DNA from: Actinomycetota bacterium
Lineage (GTDB): Bacteria > Actinomycetota > Humimicrobiia > Humimicrobiales > Humimicrobiaceae
Direction: 5' to 3'
Length of the DNA stretch: 51,152 nt
Assembly (NCBI GenBank): GCA_028717265.1
Contig: JAQUOE010000008.1
Span: 1 to 51,152, forward strand
In this document: positions 1-8,569 of the stretch, piece after piece
Layout: the number at the start of each line of letters is the position of its first letter
How positions within the stretch are numbered: the stretch's first letter is position 1
The notes under the pieces: generated by a model
Database searches by the model: none
Seen by the model: the letters and a program-made list of their open reading frames with translations, nothing else
Told to the model about the DNA's origin: nothing
Program-made: the position numbers and the translations under genes

Positions 1-165
1 TTCTTCTTCTCCGGTTTCCTCTTCGATTACCGGTTCTTCTTCCTCTGCCTGACCGAATTTACAACCTGTAAAAATTAAAATAGAGATTAAAGTAATAATC
101 GACAATACTACCAATAACTTAAGTAAAATAAACATTCTGTATGATTGATTGTTTTTGAAAGCCAA
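1..165 (-). CDS. Lipoprotein, N-terminal part only (cut by window edge)
   Basis: This gene is too short for the ORF track. It reads from a TTG at 165 to the window edge in an open frame of 55 codons. A strong Shine-Dalgarno GGAGG lies 9 bases before the TTG, which decides the start over an internal ATG. The product has a basic N-terminus, a hydrophobic stretch and a lipobox ending IFTGC, so it should be lipid-anchored on the outer face of the membrane. After the cysteine the chain is very acidic (runs of Glu with Pro), like a flexible surface linker. It lies 23 bases after the carboxypeptidase gene and is probably co-transcribed with it. The functional domain is outside the window, so no function can be given. 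Confidence 0.75.
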   Translation of the reverse strand, partial: MAFKNNQSYRMFILLKLLVVLSIITLISILIFTGCKFGQAEEEEPVIEEETGEEE

Positions 166-174
166 TTTAGTATA

Positions 175-179
175 CCTCC
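175..179 (-). promoter_or_regulatory. Ribosome binding site of the left-edge lipoprotein
   Basis: GGAGG on the minus strand, 9 bases ahead of a TTG codon. It is the best ribosome site nearby and supports initiation at TTG 165 rather than at the internal ATG. Confidence 0.65.
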
Positions 180-188
180 GAATTAATT

Positions 189-1481
189 TCATATATTTCT
201 TTTTAATAATAAATTTCTAACTATTATAATTGTAAATGTTAAAAAGTAAAATACTAATAAAAATATCAATATGTATATTGTCTCTACTTCTTTTTTTGTA
301 GATAATTCTTCGTAAATAAAGGCATTGCTGATGCTTTCTCTCACGATAAGATCAATTTCTTCTATCTTTTTATCGTCAACGATGACTTCCATCGTTCCCA
401 TAACTTCATTTTCGCTGACAGGCAAAGCTATATCGGTCTTTACTTTGTTTTCTACATTCACAACATCGCTATTTATGTTTATCAGTGTTATAAAATCCCT
501 ATCAGGATATAAATCCATATCCGCAATTGTCTGACCACCTGTATTTACAGTCAGGACCGGTTGTTTCGAATCAACGATTTTCACATATTCCAGATTATTA
601 TACGCCCAGTCCAGTAATTTTAATGTATCTTTGTCCCTTTCTTCAAGGGAAGCACTGTCCATGGTTACAGTTATAAGTCTTAAATTTTCTTTTTCAGAAT
701 AGATTACCAGACAAAAACCGGCATTGATCGTATAACCTGTTTTTATACCTTTTATATAATCATGGCTCAGGAGCGTGTTTGTGTTTGTTATCTTGATTTC
801 TTCTTTATTTTTTCTGATTACATCTTCCCGGGTATCGACAATTTTACTGAATAATTCATTCTTCATACAATAACTGGCAATTTTAGCGATGTCTGCTGCT
901 GTCGTTTTATGGTACGGGAAATTATCATCAAGCCCGTTTACATTTTGGAAATAAGTATTTTCTGCCCCTATTTCTTCTGCTTTCATATTCATCAATTCCA
1001 CAAAATCCTCTACATTTCCTGAAACATATTCAGCCAGTGCTATTATGGCGTTATTATGTGAACATATAAGAGATGCTTTAAGCAGGTCCAGCAGAGTCAT
1101 GCTGTCTCCGGTTTTAAATTTAAATGCAGAATGATTTCTCCCAGAAGCATTCCTGGAGATCTTCGTTATTTCCTCCATATTGTCTATTTTTTCAATAGCA
1201 ACAATAGATGATAGTATCTTGGTTATGCTGGCGGGGTACAGCAATGCGGAAGAATTCTTCTCCCATAAGATATCTCCGGTATCGTAATTGACAACGACAG
1301 CCGCTTTTGCAGATATATTGATCCTATCATTATAGATGGCTGTATCCGGATCACAGTAAATTTTAGCGGGAACAGCAAAAAAGAAGAAAGAAAAAATTAT
1401 GAGAAAGATTAAAATATATACTGATATAAGGTATGTTTTTAAATTTTTTTGAATTGGGACCGAAGAACCTTTAACGATCAT
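189..1481 (-). CDS. dacA: D-alanyl-D-alanine carboxypeptidase (serine-type, S11)
   Basis: Penicillin-binding-protein-type DD-carboxypeptidase that trims the terminal D-Ala from peptidoglycan stem peptides outside the membrane. All three active-site motifs are visible: SITK at residues 85-88, SHN at 141-143 and KTG at 247-249. A signal-anchor segment lies near residues 17-38, and a second membrane helix near the C-terminus (about 402-425) is followed by a basic tail, as in membrane-tethered DacA/DacF proteins. Length (430 aa) is normal for the family. Its ATG overlaps the stop of the upstream MerR gene as ATGA, which suggests translational coupling. Family assignment is firm; the exact paralogue name is less certain. 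Confidence 0.93.
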   Translation of the reverse strand: MIVKGSSVPIQKNLKTYLISVYILIFLIIFSFFFFAVPAKIYCDPDTAIYNDRINISAKAAVVVNYDTGDILWEKNSSALLYPASITKILSSIVAIEKIDNMEEITKISRNASGRNHSAFKFKTGDSMTLLDLLKASLICSHNNAIIALAEYVSGNVEDFVELMNMKAEEIGAENTYFQNVNGLDDNFPYHKTTAADIAKIASYCMKNELFSKIVDTREDVIRKNKEEIKITNTNTLLSHDYIKGIKTGYTINAGFCLVIYSEKENLRLITVTMDSASLEERDKDTLKLLDWAYNNLEYVKIVDSKQPVLTVNTGGQTIADMDLYPDRDFITLININSDVVNVENKVKTDIALPVSENEVMGTMEVIVDDKKIEEIDLIVRESISNAFIYEELSTKKEVETIYILIFLLVFYFLTFTIIIVRNLLLKRNI

Positions 1482-2203
1482 TTATGTTTTTTCAGAAATT
1501 TCCTGTTTTCTTTTTTTACTAATAATTCTTGAAAATCACAGAGCACCCTTTCTAACTTGTTCACAGTCCTGATTGCTCTCATATGGGCATCTTTTTTACT
1601 TGACATCATCAAAGGAAAAACAATTTGCTGAATAAATGTAGAGTGCCGGTTGGCAAAATTTTCAAACAATTTCAAATGTTTTACCTGAATACCATATCTG
1701 GATAACTCGCTTATGATTTTTAGAATTTCAATATCATCGGAATCTATAATGTATTTGCCATCTTCTTCGCTCCATCCAAAAATTTCATTTTCGACCAGAC
1801 TTTTTATCAAAGATGGTGCCAGTTTGAATTTTTTAGAAATATCTTCCAGGGAAAAAGACCTGGTCTCATACTCGGTTTTAAATTCTTCTCCCAATTTAAG
1901 TTGAAGATTTTCGATAGATTTGCCTTCACTCAAAAATTTCTTAAAATCCCTTGATTTTAGCTTTTCTTTTATAACCTCAAGGGGCATATACAGCTCTTTT
2001 TGCATTTTCAATATAAAATTTAGTTTTTCGATATCTTCCCTGTAAAAAATCCTGTATTTATTGGATGCCCTTTTTAGTGACAGAAGTCCTTCGGATTCCA
2101 GGAACCTGATTTTACTATTGGTTAAATCAGGAAAAATCTTTTTAAAATTTTTTACGACCTTACCTATGGTAAGATATTTTTTTTCCGGTAATTGCTTATC
2201 CAT
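1478..2203 (-). CDS. ftsR: MerR-family regulator, FtsR-like
   Basis: DNA-binding regulator of 241 aa. Residues 10-80 form a MerR winged helix with the FtsR-type signature (TIGKVV..., SKIRFLESEGLL, YREDIEKL, MPLEVIKEKL). A second helix-turn-helix-like stretch lies near residues 115-165. FtsR proteins are characteristic of Actinomycetota, where a corynebacterial member activates ftsZ. Here the gene follows the FHA gene with no gap (stop and start codons abut) and precedes dacA with a 4-base overlap, so one operon links a phospho-signal reader, a division-type regulator and a cell-wall enzyme. The regulatory target is inferred from family knowledge; no operator was identified. Confidence 0.82.
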   Translation of the reverse strand: MDKQLPEKKYLTIGKVVKNFKKIFPDLTNSKIRFLESEGLLSLKRASNKYRIFYREDIEKLNFILKMQKELYMPLEVIKEKLKSRDFKKFLSEGKSIENLQLKLGEEFKTEYETRSFSLEDISKKFKLAPSLIKSLVENEIFGWSEEDGKYIIDSDDIEILKIISELSRYGIQVKHLKLFENFANRHSTFIQQIVFPLMMSSKKDAHMRAIRTVNKLERVLCDFQELLVKKENRKFLKKHK

Positions 2204-2617
2204 TTAATCCTTTCTGCCGGAACAAAAAAACAAAAATATATATTTCCCGATTTGTATTCTATCGCCGCTTTTTAAAACGGCGTTATCCACTATCTCCCCG
2301 TTAAGATAGCTTCCGTTTAAACTGCCCAGATCTTTTATTAAAAAATTATTTCCAGATTTTCTTAATGCTGCATGTTTTCTGGATACTGTTATATCATCAA
2401 GAAATATATCTGATTCGAGATTTCTTCCAATCGTGAGTTTGGATTTGTTAATAAGAAATTTGTCTCCAATATTGGGACCTTTTATTATAACAAGCACGCT
2501 GCTGCCTTCAGGTATCTTTTTTATATCTTCAAGTATAGCACTGGCTATTTCTTCCATGCCTTCAATTTTTTTATCAATGATAGACTCGGTTTTTTTATTT
2601 TTTGGTTTAATTTCCAT
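2204..2617 (-). CDS. FHA-domain protein, GarA/FhaB-like
   Basis: A 137-aa protein with one forkhead-associated domain covering about residues 40-132. The phosphothreonine-binding residues are present: GR at 64-65, SRKHA at 79-83 and NGSYLNG around 101-107. Such proteins read Ser/Thr-kinase signals in Actinomycetota. The N-terminal 40 residues are charged. They lack the ETTSV phosphorylation motif by which mycobacterial GarA is switched by PknB/PknG, so control may differ. The start codon of ftsR follows directly after its stop. It lies just downstream of tRNA-Pro and may share that transcript. Confidence 0.87.
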   Translation of the reverse strand: MEIKPKNKKTESIIDKKIEGMEEIASAILEDIKKIPEGSSVLVIIKGPNIGDKFLINKSKLTIGRNLESDIFLDDITVSRKHAALRKSGNNFLIKDLGSLNGSYLNGEIVDNAVLKSGDRIQIGKYIFLFFCSGRKD

Positions 2618-2686
2618 TTTTTATTCCTGCCGTATCGCTTTTATTTAAGCATACAACCTTAAATTAAAATTTATAAATACAACATA

Positions 2687-2765
2687 TGGTCGGGACGAGA
2701 GGATTCGAACCTCCGACCCCCAGTACCCCATACTGGTGCGCTAAACCAAACTGCGCTACGTCCCG
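2687..2765 (-). tRNA. tRNA-Pro (anticodon GGG)
   Basis: The minus strand folds into a complete cloverleaf: acceptor CGGGACG/CGTCCCG, D stem GCGC/GCGC, anticodon stem CCAGT/ACTGG around loop ATGGGGT (anticodon GGG), a five-base variable region, and a T arm GGAGG-TTCGAAT-CCTCT. The discriminator base is A and the 3' CCA is encoded in the DNA (79 nt with CCA). It lies between gpsA and the FHA gene in the same orientation. Confidence 0.95.
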
Positions 2766-2774
2766 TATTTTTCT

Positions 2775-2803
2775 ATTTTAAGATAATACAAATAATTAGT
2801 AAA
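2775..2803 (-). promoter_or_regulatory. Probable sigma-70 promoter for tRNA-Pro / FHA-ftsR-dacA
   Basis: On the minus strand, TTTACT is separated by 17 bases from TAAAAT, ending about 10 bases before the 5' end of the tRNA. Match to consensus is moderate, but spacing and position fit a promoter for the tRNA and possibly the downstream operon. Confidence 0.4.
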
Positions 2804-2824
2804 GTTATCTATCCGGATAATATC

Positions 2825-3847
2825 TTAAACCTCGGATTTAAACTTTCTTTTCATCAATTTATTGACAGATTCGACCGGACTTAAATCTTTATAAATAATC
2901 TCATAAACACATTCGGTAATCGGAACTTCGATATCCAGTTCTCTGGAAATATCATATACGGCTCTGGTAGTATTGACCCCTTCCGCAACCATGTACATAT
3001 TTTCAAGAATATCCTCAATGCTTTCTCCGCCTGCTATCTTCTCGCCAACATATCTGTTCCTGCTGTTTTCGCTTATGCATGTTGCTATAAGATCCCCCAT
3101 CCCTGCCACTCCTGAAAATGTTAAAGAATCGGCACCAAGTCTTGTTCCGAGTCTGGAAAGTTCATGCAGTCCTCTTGTAATCAAAGAAGCCTTTGTATTT
3201 GCTTTATATCCCATACCATCTGAAATTCCCACTGCTATTGCTATTATATTTTTTATAGCTCCGCCTATCTCGACACCTGTAATGTCTTTATTGGTATAGA
3301 CTCTGAATTTGTCCGTAGATAATAAAGGCTGGATGTATTTTAATGTCTCTCTATTACGAGACGCAGCCACCGATACACTTGGTAGTCCCTGCGCAACCTC
3401 CGAAGCTATATTGGGACCGGATAATACGCAGATCTTTGATATAGATTTCCCTGGCAGGCATTGTTCCATTACCTGCGATAACCTCAAATTGGTTCCAATC
3501 TCAAGTCCTTTTGCAACATTTAATACACATTTTATATGCTCTATATTCTTTCTTATGATCTCATTAAATTTATTGATTATTGCTCTTAAAGCATGGGATG
3601 GTACTGAAAAAATAATGATTTCAGGATTTCCGAAACCATCTTCAGGTTTTATGAACGGTGTGATATTTTCAGGTATATGCAAATCGCCTGTATATTTTTT
3701 ATTTTTTCTTGATCTTTTTATTTCTTCATACGTATCCTTACTTCTTGTCCATAAATTTATCATATATCCTTTTTCTGCAAGAATTACCGATAACGTAGTT
3801 CCCCAGCTTCCGGCTCCTATTATAGTTATGTTAACCTTTTTGCTCAT
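2825..3847 (-). CDS. gpsA: NAD(P)-dependent glycerol-3-phosphate dehydrogenase
   Basis: Cytoplasmic enzyme that reduces dihydroxyacetone phosphate to sn-glycerol-3-phosphate, the backbone for phospholipids. The N-terminal nucleotide-binding fold starts with GAGSWGTT (residues 11-18). VAKGLE carries a conserved lysine, and GGAIKNIIAIA contains the catalytic lysine of the C-terminal helical domain. Length (340 aa) is typical. It follows der by 21 bases. In many relatives plsY lies between der and gpsA; it is absent here, while a plsC gene occurs further up the same operon. Confidence 0.96.
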   Translation of the reverse strand: MSKKVNITIIGAGSWGTTLSVILAEKGYMINLWTRSKDTYEEIKRSRKNKKYTGDLHIPENITPFIKPEDGFGNPEIIIFSVPSHALRAIINKFNEIIRKNIEHIKCVLNVAKGLEIGTNLRLSQVMEQCLPGKSISKICVLSGPNIASEVAQGLPSVSVAASRNRETLKYIQPLLSTDKFRVYTNKDITGVEIGGAIKNIIAIAVGISDGMGYKANTKASLITRGLHELSRLGTRLGADSLTFSGVAGMGDLIATCISENSRNRYVGEKIAGGESIEDILENMYMVAEGVNTTRAVYDISRELDIEVPITECVYEIIYKDLSPVESVNKLMKRKFKSEV

Positions 3848-3868
3848 AATCCGACGTATGTCTTTAAT

Positions 3869-5185
3869 TTAGTATTTAAATTTAAAATATATAGGGGTAC
3901 CCATAAAACCGAACTTATCTCTTATGCTGTTTTCAATATATCTTATAACATTTACTTTTCTTTTTACATCCATATTCGAATAAACTAAAAAAACCGGAGG
4001 TGAAGACTTGACCTGTCTTATAAATTTGATTTTGAATCTCTTACCTTTTATAAAAATACCCGTTGTTTCCTGATCCAGTTTTTTAAAAAAGCCTGTGATC
4101 ATGTTATCAGATATTTCTTTTTTTCTCTCAATCATAAGCTTATCTATCATTTTTATTATATTTCCGATCCCCTTTTTTTCCAGTGCGCTTATCTTTAAAA
4201 AAGGAATATAATTTGCAAATTTAAGTTTTAAATTAAACATGTTTATAATATTATCAATTGTTTCTCTATCAGTTATATCGATTTTATTAAAAATAACACA
4301 AATGCTTGAGCCTTTCTCTATGCAGGTTTCTATGATTTTAACATCCTGTTCGGTTACTTCTTTACTGCAGTCTATAAGCATAAGGCTTATATCCGATTTT
4401 TCTATGGCTCTTAAGGTGCGAAGTCCGCTATAATAGTCCAGATCTTCTTCCTTTCGCTTTTTTCTTCTCATTCCGGCGGTATCTATAAATTTGTAGATCT
4501 TATTATTTATTTTAACTATGCTATCTATACTATCTCTCGTGGTCCCTTCTATCTCATCTACTATCGCCCTTTCGTCTCCGATAATAGCATTAAACAACGT
4601 TGATTTTCCCGTATTCGGTTTTCCAAGAATACAAATAGCAGGAACTTTTTCCTCTTCATATTTATATATATCAATAGAATCTTTTTTAAATTTGGAAACA
4701 ATTTCATCCAGAAGATCTCCAGTGTTTGTGCCGTGCAGTGCAGATATTTTTATCGGATATCCAAAGCCAAATTTTAAAAAATCTTCAATAAAGAAATCCC
4801 CTTTTACATCATCATACTTATTGCCCGTAAAAATGATTTCCTTATCTGTTTTTCTCATCAGTGATGCTATTTCTTCATCCATAGGAGATACGGGCTGCTT
4901 TAAATCGACCATAAATATAATGATATCCGATTCGTCTATAGCTTTCTTTGTTTGAAGATATATCTGCATATCCATCCTTTGTTTTGATTTCAAATCTATT
5001 CCGCCTGTATCCATCAAATAAAAAACCTTACCGTTCCAATCGGTTATGTAATATTTACGGTCCCTTGTGATCATCGGATCTTTATGCACGATTGCCTCGC
5101 CTTTTTTACATATTCTATTGATCAGAGTGGATTTACCCACATTGGGTTTTCCGATAATAGCAACTCTGGGTATGTTCTCATTCAT
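3869..5185 (-). CDS. der: Ribosome-assembly GTPase Der (EngA)
   Basis: Tandem GTPase needed for maturation of the 50S ribosomal subunit. Two complete G domains are visible. The first has P-loop GKPNVGKST, switch DTGG and base motif NKYD; the second has GKPNTGKST, DTAG and NKID. A C-terminal KH-like domain occupies about residues 350-438 and ends in the family-typical GTPIYFKFKY. Length (438 aa) is standard. It follows the DUF512 radical SAM gene by 22 bases, a neighbourhood conserved in many Gram-positive genomes. Confidence 0.97.
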   Translation of the reverse strand: MNENIPRVAIIGKPNVGKSTLINRICKKGEAIVHKDPMITRDRKYYITDWNGKVFYLMDTGGIDLKSKQRMDMQIYLQTKKAIDESDIIIFMVDLKQPVSPMDEEIASLMRKTDKEIIFTGNKYDDVKGDFFIEDFLKFGFGYPIKISALHGTNTGDLLDEIVSKFKKDSIDIYKYEEEKVPAICILGKPNTGKSTLFNAIIGDERAIVDEIEGTTRDSIDSIVKINNKIYKFIDTAGMRRKKRKEEDLDYYSGLRTLRAIEKSDISLMLIDCSKEVTEQDVKIIETCIEKGSSICVIFNKIDITDRETIDNIINMFNLKLKFANYIPFLKISALEKKGIGNIIKMIDKLMIERKKEISDNMITGFFKKLDQETTGIFIKGKRFKIKFIRQVKSSPPVFLVYSNMDVKRKVNVIRYIENSIRDKFGFMGTPIYFKFKY

Positions 5186-5207
5186 ATCAATATTATACGC
5201 AATTAAT

Positions 5208-6329
5208 TTATAACTTAATTAATAAATTATTTATTTCTTTTATAAAACTATGACCATCTTCAGATATTATTTTTATTCTGCTACTTATTTCTTCGATGTC
5301 TCTTCTATTGAAATCATCGATTGTCAGATTTTCTTCATTAAAGATTCCTTCAGGAATAAGTATTTCTTTAAATCTTCCAATATTCTCCTCATCTAAAGCA
5401 GACTTTATATCTTGTCCGCTTAATAGTCCTGTAACCTTTATATTGCCGCCCAGGAACTTATTCTCTACTTCTAATACTTTAACACAGGAAACTATTTTTT
5501 CCCCTGCTGTTTTTGATTTTTTGGCAATATTTTCCAGGGATCTATCTATTACCTTTTTCCCATATTCAGATGTGATTAAAAGTACTGGTCCTTCGCCGCA
5601 TTCGAATTTATCAGCATGCGTAAACTTCATTCGTTCATCTATTTCCTTTAAAAAAAAGGTACTTTTTCCGATTCCATTTTCAATCTGGTAAAAATCCCTG
5701 TAGTATCTGTATCCTGGAAATTCAATACCTGCAAGGATATAGAACTCATCCGAAAGAAAAATATTTACTGATTTTTTTAAGTACCTGTGGCTTTTTTTAA
5801 AACTGTTTATTTTATTTATTATCTCTGAGGCATCCTCAGACGTATAGGGTTTTATATTAGAATTTTTATTAAATTTCGTGACGCCTACCGGGACAATACC
5901 TATCGACAATATGTTTCTAAAATCTCTTGTAAGGGTTAAAAGTGTTTCCATTAGATCCATGCCATCGTTTATTCCCGGACAAAGAACTACCTGAATATTT
6001 GTTCTTATATCATTTCTATCAAGAATCTTAAGGTTTTCCGGTCCTGAAATATTTTTTTTATTATTAAAAATAATCTTTCTTATATCCCTGTTCATACTAT
6101 GTATGGAAACATAAAGAGGTTCCAGCCTGTATTTTATTATATTATCTAAATCTTTATCGGTAACATTTGTAAGAGTTATGAAATTACCATACGTAAAGGA
6201 AAGAAGATAATCATCATCATTTACATATAATGAGGGTCTCAAATTCCCGGGAAGTTGTTTTATAAAACAAAATATACAATTGTTCTTACATGTTTTTATT
6301 TTTTTCGATAATAACTTATAATTTTTCAA
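5208..6329 (-). CDS. DUF512-family radical SAM protein lacking the N-terminal PDZ domain
   Basis: Putative [4Fe-4S]/SAM enzyme of unknown reaction, DUF512 family. The cluster-binding signature CxxxCxxC reads CKNNCIFC (C14, C18, C21), followed by the family-typical KQLPGNLRPSLYVNDDDY and GNFITLTN. The C-terminal DUF512 portion is present. Relatives usually carry a PDZ domain of about 80-90 residues before the iron-sulfur motif. Here the motif begins at residue 14 and an in-frame stop lies only five codons above the TTG start, so the domain cannot be recovered by a longer start. The gene overlaps ispH by 14 bases and precedes der. The start has no clear ribosome site. Confidence 0.85.
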   Translation of the reverse strand: MKNYKLLSKKIKTCKNNCIFCFIKQLPGNLRPSLYVNDDDYLLSFTYGNFITLTNVTDKDLDNIIKYRLEPLYVSIHSMNRDIRKIIFNNKKNISGPENLKILDRNDIRTNIQVVLCPGINDGMDLMETLLTLTRDFRNILSIGIVPVGVTKFNKNSNIKPYTSEDASEIINKINSFKKSHRYLKKSVNIFLSDEFYILAGIEFPGYRYYRDFYQIENGIGKSTFFLKEIDERMKFTHADKFECGEGPVLLITSEYGKKVIDRSLENIAKKSKTAGEKIVSCVKVLEVENKFLGGNIKVTGLLSGQDIKSALDEENIGRFKEILIPEGIFNEENLTIDDFNRRDIEEISSRIKIISEDGHSFIKEINNLLIKL

Positions 6330-7164
6330 TGGCTTTTTTTACATCTATTATATCCTCTGCCGGAGTAGATGCACCTCCGCTGATTCCTACTTTTTTTACT
6401 TTTTTAAACCATTCAGGCCTGATTTCCCGGTGACTTTCTATATGATAGGTCCTCTTATTTATTTTCTTTGATATGGATGCGAGGTTTCTTGTATTGGCAC
6501 TGTTTTTCCCGCCCACTATTACCATTACACCGACTTTTTTTGCAAGTTCTTCGGTGGAATTCTGTCTATTTCTTGTTGTATCACAAATAGTATTATAAAC
6601 AATAAGTTCTTTTGTTCTTTTCAATGATTTACCGCTTATCAGAATCAAGCGGTCCAGTATTTGTGTGGTTTGAACCACAATTCCTATTTTTTCTTTTTCA
6701 GGGAGTCTTTCTGCTTCGGCTTTATTTTCAATTACCGCATAATTTCCATTCAAGATATAATCTTTTATTCCCATTACCTCAGGATGTTTTTTATTTCCTA
6801 TAATGATTACGAAGTATCCGTTACTGCTGAGTTCCGCGGCTCTTGCCTGAGCTTTTTTTACAAATGGACATGTGGTATCAATAATCTTTATATTCTTTTC
6901 TTTGATTTCCTTTATCAGGTTTGGGGACATACCGTGGGATCTTATTATAAAAATACTGCCTGGTTCTATTTTTTTTAAATCACGGACCGAAATCAAGCCC
7001 TTATCAGCCAGGCTGCATGAAACACCCGAATTATGAATGACTGATCCAAGTGTAAAAATTTTTGTTTTTTTATTACCTTTTTTTTTAAGTAATTCCTCTG
7101 TTATTTTTAAAGCTCTTTTTACACCAAAACAATATCCTGAATATTTTGCAGTCATTACTTCCAT
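6316..7164 (-). CDS. ispH: 4-hydroxy-3-methylbut-2-enyl diphosphate reductase
   Basis: Last enzyme of the MEP isoprenoid pathway. It reductively dehydroxylates HMBPP to IPP and DMAPP with an iron-sulfur cluster. The three cluster cysteines are in conserved contexts: C12 in GYCFGVKRA, C99 in DTTCPFVKKA and C194 in NTICDTTRNRQ. Substrate-binding His and Glu contexts (RSHG, HPEV, VVQTTQ) are also present. Length (282 aa) is normal. In many Gram-positives ispH is followed by or fused to rpsA; here the next gene is the DUF512 radical SAM gene. Its presence, with ispA elsewhere in the window, indicates MEP-derived isoprenoids. Confidence 0.96.
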   Translation of the reverse strand: MEVMTAKYSGYCFGVKRALKITEELLKKKGNKKTKIFTLGSVIHNSGVSCSLADKGLISVRDLKKIEPGSIFIIRSHGMSPNLIKEIKEKNIKIIDTTCPFVKKAQARAAELSSNGYFVIIIGNKKHPEVMGIKDYILNGNYAVIENKAEAERLPEKEKIGIVVQTTQILDRLILISGKSLKRTKELIVYNTICDTTRNRQNSTEELAKKVGVMVIVGGKNSANTRNLASISKKINKRTYHIESHREIRPEWFKKVKKVGISGGASTPAEDIIDVKKAIEKL

Positions 7165-7183
7165 ATTTTAAGAATTTTAATAT

Positions 7184-7831
7184 CTACTTTATCTTTTTAT
7201 ATAACTTTTCTATTTCTTTCATTATTTCATCCAATATTATATCTATTGCTTCCTTTCTGCTATGTTTCTTTAAAATATTATCAATATTTATTATATCCCC
7301 TGCGATCAATTTTATCTTTGGGAAGAATATTCTCTTATGTGGCTTTTGTATTATTTTATTAGTACCGCTCAGGGCCATTGGCAAAATAGGCGCACCGGAT
7401 GCTGCTGCTATAAATCCGATGCCTTTCTTACCCTTTCCCATGACACCGTTCGCAGATCTTGTACCTTCCGGAAATAAGCCCAGAGCATTTCCCGCATCTA
7501 AAACTTCAAATGAAGTGTGAAATGCCTTCCTGTCAAAAGACTGACGTTTGACGGGGAAAGCATTTAAAAAAGTTATAAGAGGTCCCAGAATCTTACTGCT
7601 GTATAATTCTTTCTTTGCCATAAAATAAATACACCTGGGTATAAATGCTCCCTCTATTATTGCATCCATATAGCCTATGTGATTCGAGCATATCAATAAT
7701 TTACCTTCCCGGGGCACTTTGAATAAATCTATTGTTTGAACTCTAAATAATATGAAAAATATTACTTTAAGAAATAATTGTAAAGATTTATACAATACCA
7801 GATAGGATTTACTATGTTTTGTTTTTAACAT
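7184..7831 (-). CDS. plsC: 1-acyl-sn-glycerol-3-phosphate acyltransferase (PlsC family)
   Basis: Membrane-associated acyltransferase that converts lysophosphatidic acid to phosphatidic acid. The catalytic HX4D motif is NHIGYMD near residue 52, and the substrate motif FPEGTRS lies near residue 120. A hydrophobic N-terminal segment (about 10-30) should sit at the membrane. Length 215 aa is usual. It overlaps cmk by 7 bases and precedes ispH, the common cmk-plsC-ispH order. A broader acyltransferase specificity cannot be excluded from sequence alone. Confidence 0.92.
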   Translation of the reverse strand: MLKTKHSKSYLVLYKSLQLFLKVIFFILFRVQTIDLFKVPREGKLLICSNHIGYMDAIIEGAFIPRCIYFMAKKELYSSKILGPLITFLNAFPVKRQSFDRKAFHTSFEVLDAGNALGLFPEGTRSANGVMGKGKKGIGFIAAASGAPILPMALSGTNKIIQKPHKRIFFPKIKLIAGDIINIDNILKKHSRKEAIDIILDEIMKEIEKLYKKIK

Positions 7832-8511
7832 TTTTTTTTCTTTAGATATAATTTTTTGATCCTGTCCGCTACTTCTCTTATTGACATTTCGGAAGTATCA
7901 ATAACAATTGCATTTTCAGGGATTATAAGTGGACTATTCTTCCTGTTACTGTCTATTCTGTCTCTGCTTATGATTTCATTTTTTATCAGATCTCTTTTCG
8001 AAAATTGTTCCCGATCCTTTACCTGAAGAACTCTTCTTCTTACTCTTTCATTTAAGTTTGCAGTAAGGTATATTTTTAAAGCTGCATCAGGACATACGAC
8101 ACTTCCGGTGTCCCTGCCCTCAAGTATGGCATTACCGTCCTTTATGAATTTTTTCTGCAGATCAACAAGATATTTTCTGATTCCGTATAATTTTGAAACA
8201 ATAGAGACTGCGGATCCGACTTCACGACCCCTGATTTCATCAGTAACGTTTTTTCCGTTTAACCGCACAGTTGTATATTTATCCGTATCCACTGATTTGC
8301 TGTCCAGCTCAAGATCTGTGTTTCTTGCAAGTTCCAACAATGAATCCTCATCTTCGCAATCCACTTCATTTTGCAATGCAAGCAGTGTAACCGCTCTATA
8401 CATGGCTCCTGTATCGATATATTTCAAATTCAATTCTCTTGCCAGTATTTTAGCTATAGTACTTTTACCGCTGCCCGCAGGTCCATCTATTGTAATAATA
8501 TTTTCAGGCAT
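7825..8511 (-). CDS. cmk: Cytidylate kinase
   Basis: Phosphorylates CMP and dCMP with ATP in pyrimidine salvage. The N-terminal P-loop is GPAGSGKST. Conserved downstream motifs include YIDTGAMYRAVTL, GRDTGSVVCPDAALKIYLTA and a lid region with RRRVLQVKDREQ. Length 228 aa matches the family. It lies 58 bases after aroA in the tyrA-aroA-cmk-plsC-ispH run, an arrangement frequent in Gram-positive bacteria. Confidence 0.96.
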   Translation of the reverse strand: MPENIITIDGPAGSGKSTIAKILARELNLKYIDTGAMYRAVTLLALQNEVDCEDEDSLLELARNTDLELDSKSVDTDKYTTVRLNGKNVTDEIRGREVGSAVSIVSKLYGIRKYLVDLQKKFIKDGNAILEGRDTGSVVCPDAALKIYLTANLNERVRRRVLQVKDREQFSKRDLIKNEIISRDRIDSNRKNSPLIIPENAIVIDTSEMSIREVADRIKKLYLKKKKC

Positions 8512-8540
8512 TATTTGAATAATAAAATATTAAAATATTA

Positions 8541-8562
8541 TAATATCATTTTGATGATATTA
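8541..8562 (-). repeat. AT-only inverted repeat between aroA and cmk
   Basis: TAATATCA and TGATATTA form a perfect 8-bp stem with a six-base loop, in the 58-base gap between aroA and cmk. It lacks GC pairs and a clean T-tract, so it is a weak transcript-processing or attenuation candidate, or chance in AT-rich DNA. Confidence 0.35.
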
Positions 8563-8569
8563 ATCTAAT

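Noticed and set aside
2687-2765. tRNA-Pro as an integration site for a mobile element
   Set aside because: No direct repeat of the tRNA 3' end and no integrase or foreign-looking genes flank it.
2781-2810. AGATAA/TTATCT inverted repeat upstream of tRNA-Pro as an operator or terminator
   Set aside because: Only 6 bp with an 18-base loop, no GC pairs and overlapping the promoter-like hexamers; chance is the better explanation.
3309-3872. 187-aa plus-strand ORF across gpsA
   Set aside because: Antisense shadow of a clearly conserved gene; composition is Ser/Ile/Phe-rich as expected for reverse frames in AT-rich DNA.
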